Shown piece by piece: positions 12,278 through 22,889 of a stretch of 64,000 nucleotides of DNA (position 1 is the stretch's first letter; every line of letters begins with the position of its first letter). The position numbers were made by a program, and so were the translations under genes. The notes under the pieces were generated by a model that was not told the DNA's origin, ran no database searches, and saw only the letters and a program-made list of their open reading frames with translations. The DNA lies in contig JADNRY010000027.1 of assembly GCA_015501585.1 (NCBI GenBank), positions 1-64,000 of the forward strand. Direction: 5' to 3'. This stretch comes from Rhodocollybia butyracea (lineage: Eukaryota > Basidiomycota > Agaricomycetes > Agaricales > Omphalotaceae).

Positions 12278-14338
12278 TCAAACCCTCGTAGTCTTAATCT
12301 CCCACATCCCATTCTTCCTCACGATCCCCGTCCACACCCACTCCCCTCCATGCCCAACCAATCGACCCTCTTCACACCCCTCCCGATCTCCTGCGCCTCA
12401 ACCTCACCCATCCCTCCCATCCCGCCATCCCCGCGCATCCTCCTCCCATCCCCATACAACTGACCAAATGCTTTACACCTTGCGCGGAAAGCGCTGGTTA
12501 CGAGGTCTTTCGCCGTAACCCCCATCCCCCCTCCTCCCATGCCTCCTAACCCTAATCCTCCTCCATAGCTCCGCCTCCAGGAAACGGCGACTGCTGCTGC
12601 AGCGGGATATCCGGATGATACGGCGACCCCATCCCCATACTCATACTCATACTCATACTCCTGCCCCTCCCCCCACCAACAACCCCCGCCATCTCCTCAT
12701 TATAAAAATCCCGTGCCGATATCGGTCTCTGCAGCTCCCTCCACACGCCCTCTATCACCTCCCACACCGTCAGCCCCACCACGCCCACGCCCACCCCACC
12801 TCTCCCAGCTTGTGCAGAGGCACTGACGACATCGATGTACCACGGTATACGGGGGTGGTACAACCGCATATGCGGGGCCGCAGGCTCGCACGCCATCTGC
12901 GTGAAATCGATACTCGTGGGGGGGCGATTAAGGACCGGGAACACCGGCATCGGCGAACTCGGATGGGAGTTCCTCTCGAGTTGCGTCTGCAGCGGGAACC
13001 GCAGGTCGACAAACAGCGGCGGGCGCGAGGAGGAGACGCGGAAGAGGAGGAGGTTGGGCACGCGCTTGACGGGGTCGGACATCTCGACGACGTCGGAGCG
13101 GTGCCGGATGCTGGACCAGCGGTTGAGGAGGCCGCTTTTGACGGAGTAGTCGGCGCGCCAGTCGCGCGGGCGCGAGATGCGGTCTTCGGCGGTGTAGAGG
13201 TGCTGCGCGTCGAGGGCGCGGGAGGGGGGTAGGGGCTGTAGGGGTTCGCGTTGCCTGTGGAAGCAGGGTATGGGCTGTAGGCCCCGCCGATGCCGCCCAT
13301 CCCCATCATGGCCATACGTTCTCTGGACCTGCGGGTATCGCGGTCGTATGAGCGTGCGCGCTTCATAGCGGATTTGCGCGGGCGGGAGTGGGAGTGGCCG
13401 TGTGCGTGTGCGTGATGGGGAGAGGGCATGGGATGGCGTCCCTTGAATGGGAACGGTGCCGGGAATGCGAACGACCACGTTCGTGTTCGGCGATGCCTAG
13501 TTGGTCAAAGGAGTCGAGGAGGTCCCAGTCTGTGTCTTCTGGAGGCCCAAGGGGAGCGACTTGTTGGTGGCCGCGGTCCATGCCCTGCATGAGATGCTGC
13601 CGTGCATGTCGGAAGTCGTCTACCTCGTCTTCTGGGTGTTCGAGGCCCCAGGCGCCGGCGGCGGCGCTGCTGTTCTCGAATGACCAGGGGTCTTCGTGGC
13701 GGGATGCAGAACGGGCGTGGCCATGGCGAGGTGCAGATGCGGGTCTCCCTGCTTGAGCAAAGAATCCACCAGGGGGAACACCACCTGAGGGCGGCGGATC
13801 TGGATTGGTGTAGAAATCGTTGGCGTATCCTCCTGGAGGTGCGCTGCCAGGTGGTGGGCCACGCTCGTACTCGTGGAGAGACTGTCTGTCGTACTCTGGT
13901 GGTCGCCATGCAAGACTCGCGAAGCCGTCGTCGCGTTGGGGTGGGTAGCCGCCACCAGGAGTTACAGGGTACGAATTATCGGGAGGTCCAGCACCGTGGT
14001 GCCATGAAGGCGCTGACCAGCCGCCGCCCCACGGTGAGGGCATAGGGAGATTTGGGTTGTAGAATGCGCCTGGGGCGCTGTGGGGTGGGGGAAGGACGGA
14101 TGGGCCTGTACGCGGATATGGTGTACTAGAGAACACAAGTTTATTCATTTTACGTGGTTAGAAAAGATACTAGGACATACCCAGAGCCATACATCTGTCT
14201 GCCAGCGTCTGGATGACCTGGAAACGCACCTAGATCAAGACCGCCGGCTTCGAATCGTGCGTTGGGTGGTGGTGGAATTCGTGATGAATCGACGAGCGGA
14301 GGCATATCACCGTAAGCGCCGCCCCAGTGTCCAGCCAT
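12278..14338 (-). CDS. DUF6699-family protein, apparently frameshifted at four points
   Basis: Exon 1 starts at the ATG at 14338 (MAGHWGGAYGDMPPLV) and ends at 14181. Intron 14126-14180 is GTATGT...TTCTAAC...CTAG and preserves the frame. Exon 2 runs to a TGA at 12278. The N-terminal half is Pro/Gly-rich with Ser-Arg and His-rich tracts, as in a disordered region. The C-terminal half has the DUF6699 pattern: SDPVKRVPNLLLFRV, LVDLRFP-like, RLYHPRIPWYIDVV, LTVWEVIEGVWRELQRPIS and GVKRVDWLGM. Reading through needs a shift of one missing base at four places (about 13435, 13230, 12575 and 12325), three of them at or next to runs of one base (for example C6 near 13230). Either the gene is recently inactivated or the assembly has homopolymer errors; the intact conserved blocks favour error or very recent decay. 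Function of the family is unknown. A decayed piece of this gene lies at 47311-47585. Confidence 0.7.
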
Positions 14339-14429
14339 GTTTGAGCGAGGAAAGTCAAGAGTTATGAGAAAGTTGGTTGTGACTCGTCGCCTATATATAA
14401 GCGATAGAACAAAGGACCTGGCGTTAGAA

Positions 14430-14517
14430 AATTCTGTAGAAGAAAGACAATAACAACGGTTGAGATTTTTTTGAATTCTGTAGAAGAAAGACAATAACAA
14501 CGGTTGAGATTTTTTTG
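14430..14517. repeat. 44-bp tandem duplication in the upstream region of the DUF6699 gene
   Basis: The unit ATTCTGTAGAAGAAAGACAA... ending GAGATTTTTTTG occurs twice in a row without differences. It lies about 90-180 bp upstream of the start codon, so it may alter the promoter. Confidence 0.85.
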
Positions 14518-14619
14518 AAACAAAGGATTTCGAAACAAAGACGTACCAAAAAGCCAACGCCAGGCTTTTAACGCGAAGTCGTCGAGTAGCTGGGAAGAGA
14601 GACGGCATCAGAAAAGATC

Positions 14620-15561
14620 CAAGATTTGAGATGACAGCTGTACGCGCGCCTATTCCGAAACTGTGTAATAAGCAGTGCTGACGCGTCCACGAGCTATTTA
14701 TGCTCCAACCCTCTCCACGCTCCCAGCCTCCGATTCACAGCAATCCACACATATCCTCCGACTCCGTCTCCGCACAGGTATTGCACGCAGGCTAAAGCGC
14801 TGCTTCATAGCTTCATAGCTCCATAAGCAAAAAAAACACGCCCCGGCTTCCAACAATCCCGTGTCTAAAAGATCTGATACGCCACACAACTTTGCTGTTA
14901 AAAACAGGGCGTTTTTCGAGGTCTGTCTATCATATATCAACAGGCGTCATGATTAGGTGGGCCTACATACAGCAATTCCATGTACAAAGTTCATTGCCCC
15001 CACTTGGGACCCACGTTTCCTCTAATCGCGTCTCAAATTGCCCTTTTTGGATTCTCCAGGTGCGTGTAGTCGTTGATCCCGCCTGTTTAGTACGTTTAGT
15101 ACTTGGTACTTGGTACTTGAACTACATCTAGACGCCTGCTTCACTAGTCTGCCTTGAGGCGATCCCGTCTATGACTCTTGTGAGAATACATATCGTTACC
15201 GCCAACTCCACTGAGAGATTATCGACTCCTTCCTAGATTCTTCATCATATCGCTGCCGTATTCGTAACAGCAAACTCCAACCTTCCAAATGACTCCAACT
15301 GCATTTACCGAGAACCTGGAACGGAATAACCTACTAGGACATCCATATCTCTATATCTCCATACCTTCGAACATCTATACTTCGACTATCCATACCTTCG
15401 ACTACCTGTGCTTATGATACAACAATGACAACAATACACGATCCTACTGCTCTTCTTATTCCTTCTCGCTCCCCATTCGACTCGTCCAACCGTTAGTTGC
15501 AGTGCGTTCGAAACAAACCTTGCGTATCATCATCACCACCTGTATTCCATTAGTGAACATC
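14620..15561. other. Gene-free spacer before the tRNA array
   Basis: Short direct repeats (TTTAGTACTTGGTACTTGG near 15090; CCATACCTTCGA near 15360-15400) but no exon chain. Confidence 0.5.
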
Positions 15562-15661
15562 GCCTTCTTAGCTCAGTGGTAGAGCGTTGCACTTGTATTC
15601 TGCTTTCGTCCCAAGGCTTACACAAATGCAAAGGTCAGTCGTTCAATCCGGCTAGGAGGCA
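15562..15661 (+). tRNA. tRNA-Thr(UGU), copy 1, with 28-nt intron
   Basis: Full cloverleaf: acceptor GCCTTCT/AGGAGGC, D-arm GCTC/GAGC, anticodon stem TTGCA/TGCAA, T-arm AGTCG/CGGCT with loop TTCAATC, discriminator A. The loop C-T-TGT-A, then intron, then A puts the anticodon TGT (15594-15596) in place and the intron one base 3' of it, the canonical eukaryotic position. The intron's 3' end is slightly off the pattern of the other copies (CACAAA instead of TACAA). A T5 run at 15691-15695 can end Pol III transcription. Confidence 0.88.
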
Positions 15662-15792
15662 ATGTTCCAAACAGCGAGGATATAATTCTCTTTTTGTTTC
15701 GCATCTATCGCTCCAAGCACGGTTTCCAATCGTCGAGCTCCCAGCATTTGTATCTGAGTATCTATCATATATACTTCCACATTGTGAACAAT

Positions 15793-15889
15793 GCCTTCTT
15801 AGCTCAGTGGTAGAGCGTTGCACTTGTATTTTGGTCAACTAGCGCATCCTACAATGCAAAGGTCAGTCGTTCAATCCGGCTAGGAGGCA
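15793..15889 (+). tRNA. tRNA-Thr(UGU), copy 2, with 25-nt intron
   Basis: Same exon sequence as copy 1 but a different intron. TTGTA at the anticodon can pair with TACAA at the intron/exon end. A T14 run at 15915-15928 is a strong Pol III terminator. Confidence 0.92.
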
Positions 15890-15914
15890 CTCACTAAGGC
15901 GGCTCCAAGTAATG

Positions 15915-15928
15915 TTTTTTTTTTTTTT
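15915..15928 (+). terminator. Pol III terminator of tRNA-Thr copy 2
   Basis: Fourteen consecutive T starting 26 bases after the tRNA. Confidence 0.8.
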
Positions 15929-16031
15929 CCTTTTTCACGGTACCGCAAGGCTCCGCGTGCGTTCCATTGTTCAACTCTACCGTTGGTATCCAAGCCATCA
16001 TATAGAGTCATTCGTCCAATGCTTCATAGAA

Positions 16032-16132
16032 GCCTTCTTAGCTCAGTGGTAGAGCGTTGCACTTGTATAATCGTCAATCATTGCCTCATGATTACAATGC
16101 AAAGGTCAGTCGTTCAATCCGGCTAGGAGGCA
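16032..16132 (+). tRNA. tRNA-Thr(UGU), copy 3, with 29-nt intron
   Basis: All stems intact; exon identical to copy 2. The intron differs again, but its end (GATTACAA) still complements the anticodon. A T6 run follows at 16154-16159. The 3' flank is duplicated after copy 4. Confidence 0.92.
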
Positions 16133-16400
16133 ATAAGAGGCTAAAAAATGATATTTTTTCTGTTTTTGATGTATTCGTCGGTACACAAACTACAGAAGTC
16201 CAATCCCATTGCTTGCAGCATACAGAACTTGCTACATACTTACCAAAGTCCATCCCATCCCGTTCCTAAACCATTCGGTTGTTTGGTCCTCAATTTGGGA
16301 GTATAACAATTAGAATAACTTAACAATCAAAGTTCATTCATAACTGCTCTCAATTCTTCTTGATTCTTCTTTGCGTCCCCCAGGATCATTTGTATCATAT
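16133..16400. repeat. Flank duplicated with the tRNA (unit A)
   Basis: About 255 bp, from ATAAGAGGCTAAAAAATGAT to CGTCCCCCAGGATC, recurs nearly unchanged at 16788-17043 and in shortened form at 23868-24010. The spacing of copies 3 and 4 (654 bp) marks a segmental tandem duplication. Confidence 0.85.
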
Positions 16401-16685
16401 GTATCATATCCAGCTGTTCTTCCTGTTGTAAATACTCGGCGCAGGGAGCTGAATCAGCCGTGAGGCTCGAGAGATAGAAGAGACTAGATTGGAGAACTAT
16501 AGATACTGGCTTCAGAGAAGGCCTTATATACTGTGTACAGTAGTAGATATTACTAAGGGATTCCGGTACATACGAGGTATCACTAATCGGATGAATAATG
16601 ATTAGTAAGTACAACCGGAGTTGTATCATATCCGATATGGGATTATCAAGGCGTTACATACAACACTTCCAAAGGTTCATAAACA
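16401..16685. other. Spacer between tRNA copies 3 and 4
   Basis: AT-rich; no gene seen. Confidence 0.5.
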
Positions 16686-16787
16686 GCCTTCTTAGCTCAG
16701 TGGTAGAGCGTTGCACTTGTATGTCACCAACCATAGCTTCTTCATAGTACAATGCAAAGGTCAGTCGTTCAATCCGGCTAGGAGGCA
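16686..16787 (+). tRNA. tRNA-Thr(UGU), copy 4, with 30-nt intron
   Basis: All stems intact. The intron begins TGTCACCAACCATAG and ends AGTAC, pairing TACAA with TTGTA. Nearly the same intron is found in copy 6. T4 and T5 runs follow in the duplicated flank. Confidence 0.92.
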
Positions 16788-17072
16788 ATAAGAGGCTAAA
16801 AAATGATATCTTTTCTGTTTTTGATGTATTCGTCGGTACACAAACTACAGAAGTCCAATTCCATTGCTTGCAGCATACGGAACTTGCTACATATTTACCA
16901 AAGTCCATCCCATCCCGTTCCTAAACCATTTGGTTGTTTGGTCCTCAATTTGGGAGTATAACAATTAGAATAACTTAACAATCAAAGTTCATTCATAACT
17001 GCTCTCAATTCTTCTTGGCTCTTCTTTGCGTCCCCCAGGATCCGTCCAGCCGTTCTTCCTTTGCTCATAAAA
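16788..17072. repeat. Flank duplicated with the tRNA (unit B)
   Basis: Copy of 16133-16400, differing by scattered substitutions, leading directly into the 5' half of a split tRNA. Confidence 0.85.
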
Positions 17073-17092
17073 GCCGTCTTAGCTCAGTGGTA
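17073..17092 (+). pseudogene. 5' half of a tRNA-Thr gene cut by a retrotransposon
   Basis: GCCGTCTTAGCTCAGTGGTA equals tRNA nucleotides 1-20 with one change, then stops inside the D-loop/A-box where the element's 3' tail begins. The missing 3' part lies at 22808. Confidence 0.85.
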
Positions 17093-17305
17093 AGGTATAA
17101 GGTATAAGGTGTACACGGCCCAGTCGGCATACCGACAGTGGTCCCGCAAGGGAAACAGCCGGTCCCTACGACAGCGCAAGCAGCGAGCTTGACTCCCAAG
17201 GAGAAGGTAGACTGCAGGTCCAGCGTAGGGATGGGTAGCAAGGCCCCAGAGCGGAAAAAGAGGCTAGCTAATGATAAAGTACGATGAAAACCTTTACTAC
17301 TCCCA

Positions 17306-20300
17306 TTATCCACTATCAGAATCCTCATCCTCTCCTTCCAAGCTGTAGTCCAACGGAATGCCTGAGATAGCTGTAGTCCAAAGCTGGATGGCTTCGTGGA
17401 TAAATTTTGGCGTGGAAGAGATATCCGACCAGGAAAAAATACGCTGTTTGAGATAAAGTAACGCATCCCCATCACTGAGCTGGCCATGTGGGATCGAAGT
17501 GAGCGGGGACAATGTAGCGATGGCACAGAAATGGACACGTAGGTGAACCAAAGGAGGAATTGCCATACATTGCAGGAGAACATGTTCGGGTGTCTCAAAC
17601 GGCGCATGACATGAATGACACAAGAAATCGGTTGGTAACTGTCCAGCGGTAAGGGTACATTTGCCAGGTGTGGCCTGAAAAAGGCCGGGAGCCAAGGAAC
17701 CACATAAGAGACGAGTGATGGAAAGCCGATGGCGAAAGTTTTTAACTTGTAAGAGGTAATGACGAAGATGTAATGGTAAAGCCAACGATGGACCCGTTTC
17801 CTGTGGTTCGAGCCGATCTTTCAGGAGGCATAATTTGCTCATAGAATTAAGGTCGTTATTCAGATGGTGAAACATTGTATTAGAAATGTCAGTGTTAATA
17901 GAGCGAATATGTGGAGGAGACAAGTCCCTCAGAGGAGGGAGGCGATCCTGAGAGCCTGGCAAATTGGAGATTGCCCAATCGACATCCATAAGCCAACACG
18001 GATGACCGTTAGAGCGTAAGTTATTGTTTGCTACTAAAGCGAGGGCAATGAGGCTATTGTCAGGTGCCGAAACGAGATAAGAAAGGAATTTGAGACAAAG
18101 TTCCAATCGGCGGGTCCGGAGAGGCAAAAGACCAAGTTCGGTGAAGAGAGGAGAGATGGTGGATTGATGAGGAAGACCAAGGATGCGACGAAGACACCGC
18201 GTTTGAATGTCAAATAAAGGATTCATTACTGATGAATCCACGTTGACGGCGACGTCGCAGCCATGAGTGAGGTGGCAATCAATGAGAGAAAAGTAAAGGA
18301 GCCGAGCGACATGAGGAGGGATCCGTGACCTGCCAACTAACCGTTCGCATCCAAAAACACTTCTGGCGGAAGCGACGGCAGCTTCAGACTTCTTTCTATA
18401 ATGTGTTGCAAAGATGTCGCGTGATGAGGATTGTAGCCAGATGCCGACGTAAGGCCAGGATTGTTTTAGTTGAAGAGGGCAGTTGGAGAGTGTGAGACGG
18501 GGAAGCGGGTTGGGCAAAGGCCCAAAAATCATAAACACGGATTTTTTCACATCAAGTGAAAGGAAATTGTCGTCACACCAGGATTCAAGCTCGTGAAGGT
18601 GTCTTTGGAGGCCATGAGGTGTTCGCGAGATAATTGCAATGTCGTCTGCATGTTCCAAGTGAGAAATAGTAATTCCACAGAGATCGGCGTCATCTGGATC
18701 AGGAGTGAGGTGAAGAGATGAGAGAAATAAATTCCAGAGTGTTGGAGAAGCTGGATCGCCCATTAGGACGCCGCATAGGGCGTGAAAGCACTCGGAAAGT
18801 TCGCCATTCTGGAGAATCGTATATGACATATGGTCATACAAAGTTGTGAGCCAATCAAAGTAGCGGCCAGTCAGTCCATAGTCATATAGTTTATTCCAGA
18901 GGCGATGTTGGTTTGTCAATGGAAACGCGTTTGAAATGTCGACGAAGGCAACATATAGAGTCTCACCTCTCGACCTCATATCATCTATTAGTGTCCGTAG
19001 GATGAACACATTATTGTTTGTTCTGTGGTGTTCCCGGAAACCGTTCTGGGAGGGAGGAATGATGCCAGCCTGTTTGGCTGCATTGGAGAGCTTCATATGA
19101 ATAATGAGTGTCAAGAGCTTCAAGATGCAGCTCTCAAGTCCTACAGCACGGTATTCACTTGGATTAGTGAAGTCGCGTCTACCTCGCTTGCGGATGGCTT
19201 CAATAAGTGTGGTCAGCCAAGCAGAAGGGACTTCACCGGCATCGACACAGGCGTTAAGAAGATCGCATAGGATTTGGTTATCAAGGTCAAGTATCCAAGA
19301 ATAAGAGGACCCATCAACCCCTGTGGTGCGCGAGGACTTTGACCGCATGAGGTGAGCTTTGGCCCGCTCAATATCATGTAATGTGAGCTGTTCATTGAGT
19401 GTCGGGAAGATGGAGGGCTTTGACACTTTAACGCGCTCGCACAAGTTGCACTCACGAGTCAGGCAATCTTGTAACGGCTGAGGGACGTTCTTGGGTGGGT
19501 TCATTCGTGGAATGAAGCACTCGGTGAGGCTCGACAAAGACACTAGAGTAGGAGCATTGCCTGGGTAGCGAAGGCGCTTGTAAAGTCTCCAGAATGCACC
19601 CGAATCGGAAGAGCATTCGATGAGGCGGTGCAGGATCCCATCCTGAAGTTGTCGCTTGAATGACCTGTGTCGGTGGTTGCGGTGGAAGGAACGTTGGCGA
19701 GATGGGTGTGGTTTGCAGGGAGCTGGGTCTTCAGGGAGATCTGTATAGACCTTTGGATATCCTAGCGGGACCGTAAAAGGGATAGGAGCGGGCACATGGT
19801 AGTAGTCTGTAGGAGAAAAGGGGATGGGTAGGGGCAGTCCTGCGCCGTGTTTTGCCAAGGCATCTGCGGCATCATTGTGTTTATTACCAGAGTGACCTTT
19901 AACATGATGGAAGCGGATAGGAGCTGAGCATGCCGCGATCCAGCTTGCGATCAGTCTGAGAAGGTCACCATTGACGCAAACCCATCCGCATTTAGCATTG
20001 CGGATAGACCAATGTACAAGGGAGTGTATCACGTACGTGGAGTCTGTGAAGATGTCCAGTACACAATGTAGCGGGGTCTTTTGTACAGTCAGTAATATTG
20101 AGTAAAGTTCTGCCCGGTTGTTGGAAGGTGTTCCTGTCACCCGTGCAGTGGTGTTGAAGGGGTGAGCGGGGCCCGCGTAAATCTTTGCGCCTGCTGTAGC
20201 ACCTAGTTGTCCATTATTGGTAGCCGACCCATCAGCGTAAACCTTCAGACCATGTGTTCCAGCATGAGCGGGGTCGAGGTTACTGAAACCGTATAGTTTC

Positions 20301-21281
20301 CCTAGTTCGTCACTGGCCTCAGGAGGGGAGGTATGTAGAACCTCGTCGAGAAGGTGGTCAAGGTGTGCTACCAATGGTAAAGTGAATTCGGGACGCTTCC
20401 GTTTCATAGATGGAGGAGGAGGGAGAGTGGAGCGTGGTGAAAGGATCTGCAAAGATAGGAACGCGTGGTCAGACCACCTTGTTCTATCTGAGATATCAAA
20501 GGAGGCGATGTTAGAGGAGCTATAGGCTGAGCAGATGCCATAGTCAATGACCGAGGTGTTGTATATCCCATCCCGTTTTTGAAACGAGGTCCAGCGAGAG
20601 TGGGTGCCCGGGATGTGCTCTGAACCATTCAGAATGGTTAAGTTGAGGTCGTCGCATAGAGTCAGAAGGTGTGATCCTCAGGAAGAGCAGTGAGTATCGG
20701 GTGAAGTCCGAGATGGGTGTGCGGCGTTTGGCCGAAGGGAGCCAGTGCGGGCGTTAAGGTCTCCTAGAATGAAAAAAAGGTTTGTCAAGGTTAGTGGCGA
20801 GTGTGCAGATCTCTCTGAAGGCGTCCCATGGGGATGTATCAGTCCACTGGGACCAGTCAAACTTGGAGATTGAAGGAAGAAGGTACGCGTTAATGAAGAG
20901 AATACCTTCCACTTCGACTGTCACAATGTCGGGCCCACAGAGGTCCTTGTGTAACGTTGCATGTAGGTCCGAGCGGACAAAGGTAGCGACCCCACCAGAG
21001 GGATCGTTGAAGTATTCCGTCGGTCAAGCTTGAGAAAAAACAGAAAAATTATCTGGGGCGTGCCATACCTCATCAGAATATAAGTCAGTTTCCTGGATAC
21101 ATGCAATGTGAACGTTGTCCAGTAACTCGCAGAACTCAGAGTGGAGAAGGTTAGATTGAAGACGGCCCCCCAAATTGAAGCTAAGAATGTTCAAATTACA
21201 CGTAGTACTAATACAATTAGGAGAAATACTATGGTGCGGCGAGGGAGCGCAATCAATCAAAGACTTCCCCACTGCTAACCG
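17306..21281 (-). pseudogene. LINE ORF2: APE endonuclease - RNase H - reverse transcriptase - CCHC
   Basis: The endonuclease (about 21270-20460) shows LNILSFNLGG, CIQETDL, GDLNARTG and TRWSDHAFLSL. It is broken by TGA at about 21019, one extra T in a T7 run near 20775, and TGA at about 20678. From 20452 to 17306 a 1048-codon frame is intact. RNase H comes first: Asp-74 (VYADGSA), Glu-115 (NRAELYS), Asp-136 (FTDSTY), Asp-194 (HNDAADAL). Reverse transcriptase follows: Asp-505 (AFVDISNAF), GVLMGDPASPTLWNLF, and HADD at 601-604 where most families have YADD. A CHSCHAPFETPEHVLLQC knuckle lies near residue 960. RNase H before RT is unusual, since most RNase H-bearing LINEs have it after RT. Basidiomycete-specific clades such as Deceiver and Inkcap have been described; assignment needs a tree. 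Confidence 0.88.
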
Positions 21282-22613
21282 TCATTCGGAGGGTGACTGG
21301 TAGGAGACGTTGAATGCAGTGTTGTTGACAATCCGGGACCGGTGGCTATCCCAAGCGTTAACGAATGCTAACGCCTGAGAGGCGTTAGTAAAGAACAGAT
21401 GCACCTGGCATCTGGCGGGCCCAGTGTGTCGAATACGGTAGGGGAATGTCAATGGCGTGGCTGCGTTATCCAACAGGTCAAACCAGGTGTGGAAGAAGGC
21501 ATGGAGAGCTCTACCTTTCCCGCGGAATTTCCAAGTTTCGGTGGAGATACGAACTGTCGATCCCGGGAATGTGTTGTGATTGGTAGAGGGCGTGGAAGAA
21601 GGTGTGCCAGTTCTTCGACGTTTTGGTGTTGGTTCCATAAATGACGGGGATGCGGGTCGGCGAGATATACGGTTTCGGAGAGGCACGGGATTTTGAGGCG
21701 CGACGGAAGGTGGGGTGTCCAAGGCCATGTGCGGCGACGGCGAGGGAGAACGATCCTGAGGTGAGGCCAAAGGTTGCCTCTGGGACCCATGACAGGGAGA
21801 GTCGAAGTCGGAGTCAGGGTTTCGTGGATTGCTGAAGATGTCAGGGGAGCTGGTGCGTGTATACGAGAGTAGTTGTCCACTAGGACCGGGAGGCTGTTGT
21901 TCCAGTTGATCCAGTCGCTGAAGGATGGTGTCGTAGGGAGGTTGTGAGCTCTCAATGTCGTGGACCCATGTCTGTAGGTCATTGACGTCAGTGCGGAGAG
22001 TGGTCACGTCCTGTCCCAGAGATTGCTGTGCGTGGTCGTAGGTCTCGTCATGTTGGTGAAGACTGTTGTTGAGGTTTCGAATGAGATTGCTCGCCGTGGA
22101 TGACTCTGTACGAATCATCCCTTCGAGGCGTAAGTCATTGCTGTCCGAGCGATATCTGGTGGTTGCAGCAGATTCCTTTGTTCCCGAGGTGTTTGGGATG
22201 AGCCTGGATTCTGCAGGGTAGTGCAACGTAGGCAGATTTAATGAAGACTGGGGAGAGACAGTCTTCGACGGCATGACCTTCGAGGCTTTTCCCTTAGCGG
22301 AGATAGCCTTTTTCGAGGCTTTCCCGGAAGGGGTCAACGTAGTAATGCTGCCAGCGTTACTCGGGGAAGGGCTGCGGCGCGGTTCCGAGGGATTGTCGTC
22401 GTCGAGAAGATGTGTAAAGGATGTGGCAGATTGTCTAGCGAGGGATCGGTTTGCTGAGGAAGTAGGAGCGGGAAGAGGAGTAGGTGAAGGACGGCTTTCC
22501 AGTGTTACAGCTGAGGTGCTGGCCTGGGGTTGTTGTGCATATGGCACATATTGGTCCTGGATCCTACTCAGTCTGACCGTGTCCTCGATGAGTTCTTTGA
22601 TGGACTTTGCCAT
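21282..22613 (-). CDS. LINE ORF1 (gag-like) protein
   Basis: 443 codons from the ATG at 22613 (MAKSIKELIEDTVRL). The middle is Ser/Pro/Thr-rich and disordered. There is a short helical segment (about residues 190-230) that could be a coiled coil, and the end (RCQVHLFFTNASQALAFVNAW) looks like an RRM-type or ORF1 C-terminal fold that binds nucleic acid. No CCHC knuckle is present. The frame ends in TGA (21282-21284), and the endonuclease frame follows in the same phase, with no other start needed if that stop were read through. Confidence 0.75.
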   Translation of the reverse strand: MAKSIKELIEDTVRLSRIQDQYVPYAQQPQASTSAVTLESRPSPTPLPAPTSSANRSLARQSATSFTHLLDDDNPSEPRRSPSPSNAGSITTLTPSGKASKKAISAKGKASKVMPSKTVSPQSSLNLPTLHYPAESRLIPNTSGTKESAATTRYRSDSNDLRLEGMIRTESSTASNLIRNLNNSLHQHDETYDHAQQSLGQDVTTLRTDVNDLQTWVHDIESSQPPYDTILQRLDQLEQQPPGPSGQLLSYTRTSSPDIFSNPRNPDSDFDSPCHGSQRQPLASPQDRSPSPSPHMALDTPPSVAPQNPVPLRNRISRRPASPSFMEPTPKRRRTGTPSSTPSTNHNTFPGSTVRISTETWKFRGKGRALHAFFHTWFDLLDNAATPLTFPYRIRHTGPARCQVHLFFTNASQALAFVNAWDSHRSRIVNNTAFNVSYQSPSE

Positions 22614-22807
22614 TCTGTGGTTAGAGATGGTATGTCTCAGAATGTCTCAGGTAGCGATTGGTGGTGGAAGTCGGGCAGCGGCTGAGACTTTTGTAGAGTG
22701 TGCGCGTGAAGAGTGAAGAAAGCGTTAACGTTGTCGAAGTACGAAGTTGCGGCGATGAGCGCGATAGAAATTTTCGGGCGCCTAATCGGTGATGGTGGAT
22801 GGATAGA

Positions 22808-22886
22808 TAGAGCGTTGCACTTGTATATTTATCGGCATAGGAATTTCTTGATGCAAAGGTCTGTCGTTCAATCCGACTAGAAGGCA
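22808..22886 (+). pseudogene. 3' part of the split tRNA-Thr gene
   Basis: TAGAGCGTTGCACTTGTA, an intron, then ATGCAAAGGT and a mutated T-arm and acceptor end (CTGTCG, CGACTAGAAGGC). It completes the fragment at 17073. The downstream T11 run and its following sequence resemble the flank of copy 2. Confidence 0.85.
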
Positions 22887-22889
22887 ATT

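Larger units (their letters stand above)
17093..22807 (-). mobile_element. Non-LTR (LINE) retrotransposon inserted in a tRNA-Thr gene
   Basis: About 5.7 kb, on the minus strand. 5' end near 22800, ORF1 (22613-21282), ORF2 with APE endonuclease, RNase H, reverse transcriptase and a CCHC motif, a short 3' UTR and a 3' tail of three ACCTTAT units ending exactly at the tRNA break. The tRNA halves on each side show a target overlap of at most TA. Near-complete length and a long intact RT frame suggest recent activity; the endonuclease part carries two TGA codons and one frameshift. Confidence 0.88.

Noticed and set aside
12615..13232. Plus-strand ORF starting with Pro/His/Thr repeats
   Set aside because: It is the antisense shadow of the conserved DUF6699 coding sequence.
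16654..16908. Minus-strand ORFs over the tRNA copies (here and near 23611, 24033, 24351, 24759)
   Set aside because: They share sequence only because they are antisense to the repeated tRNA genes.
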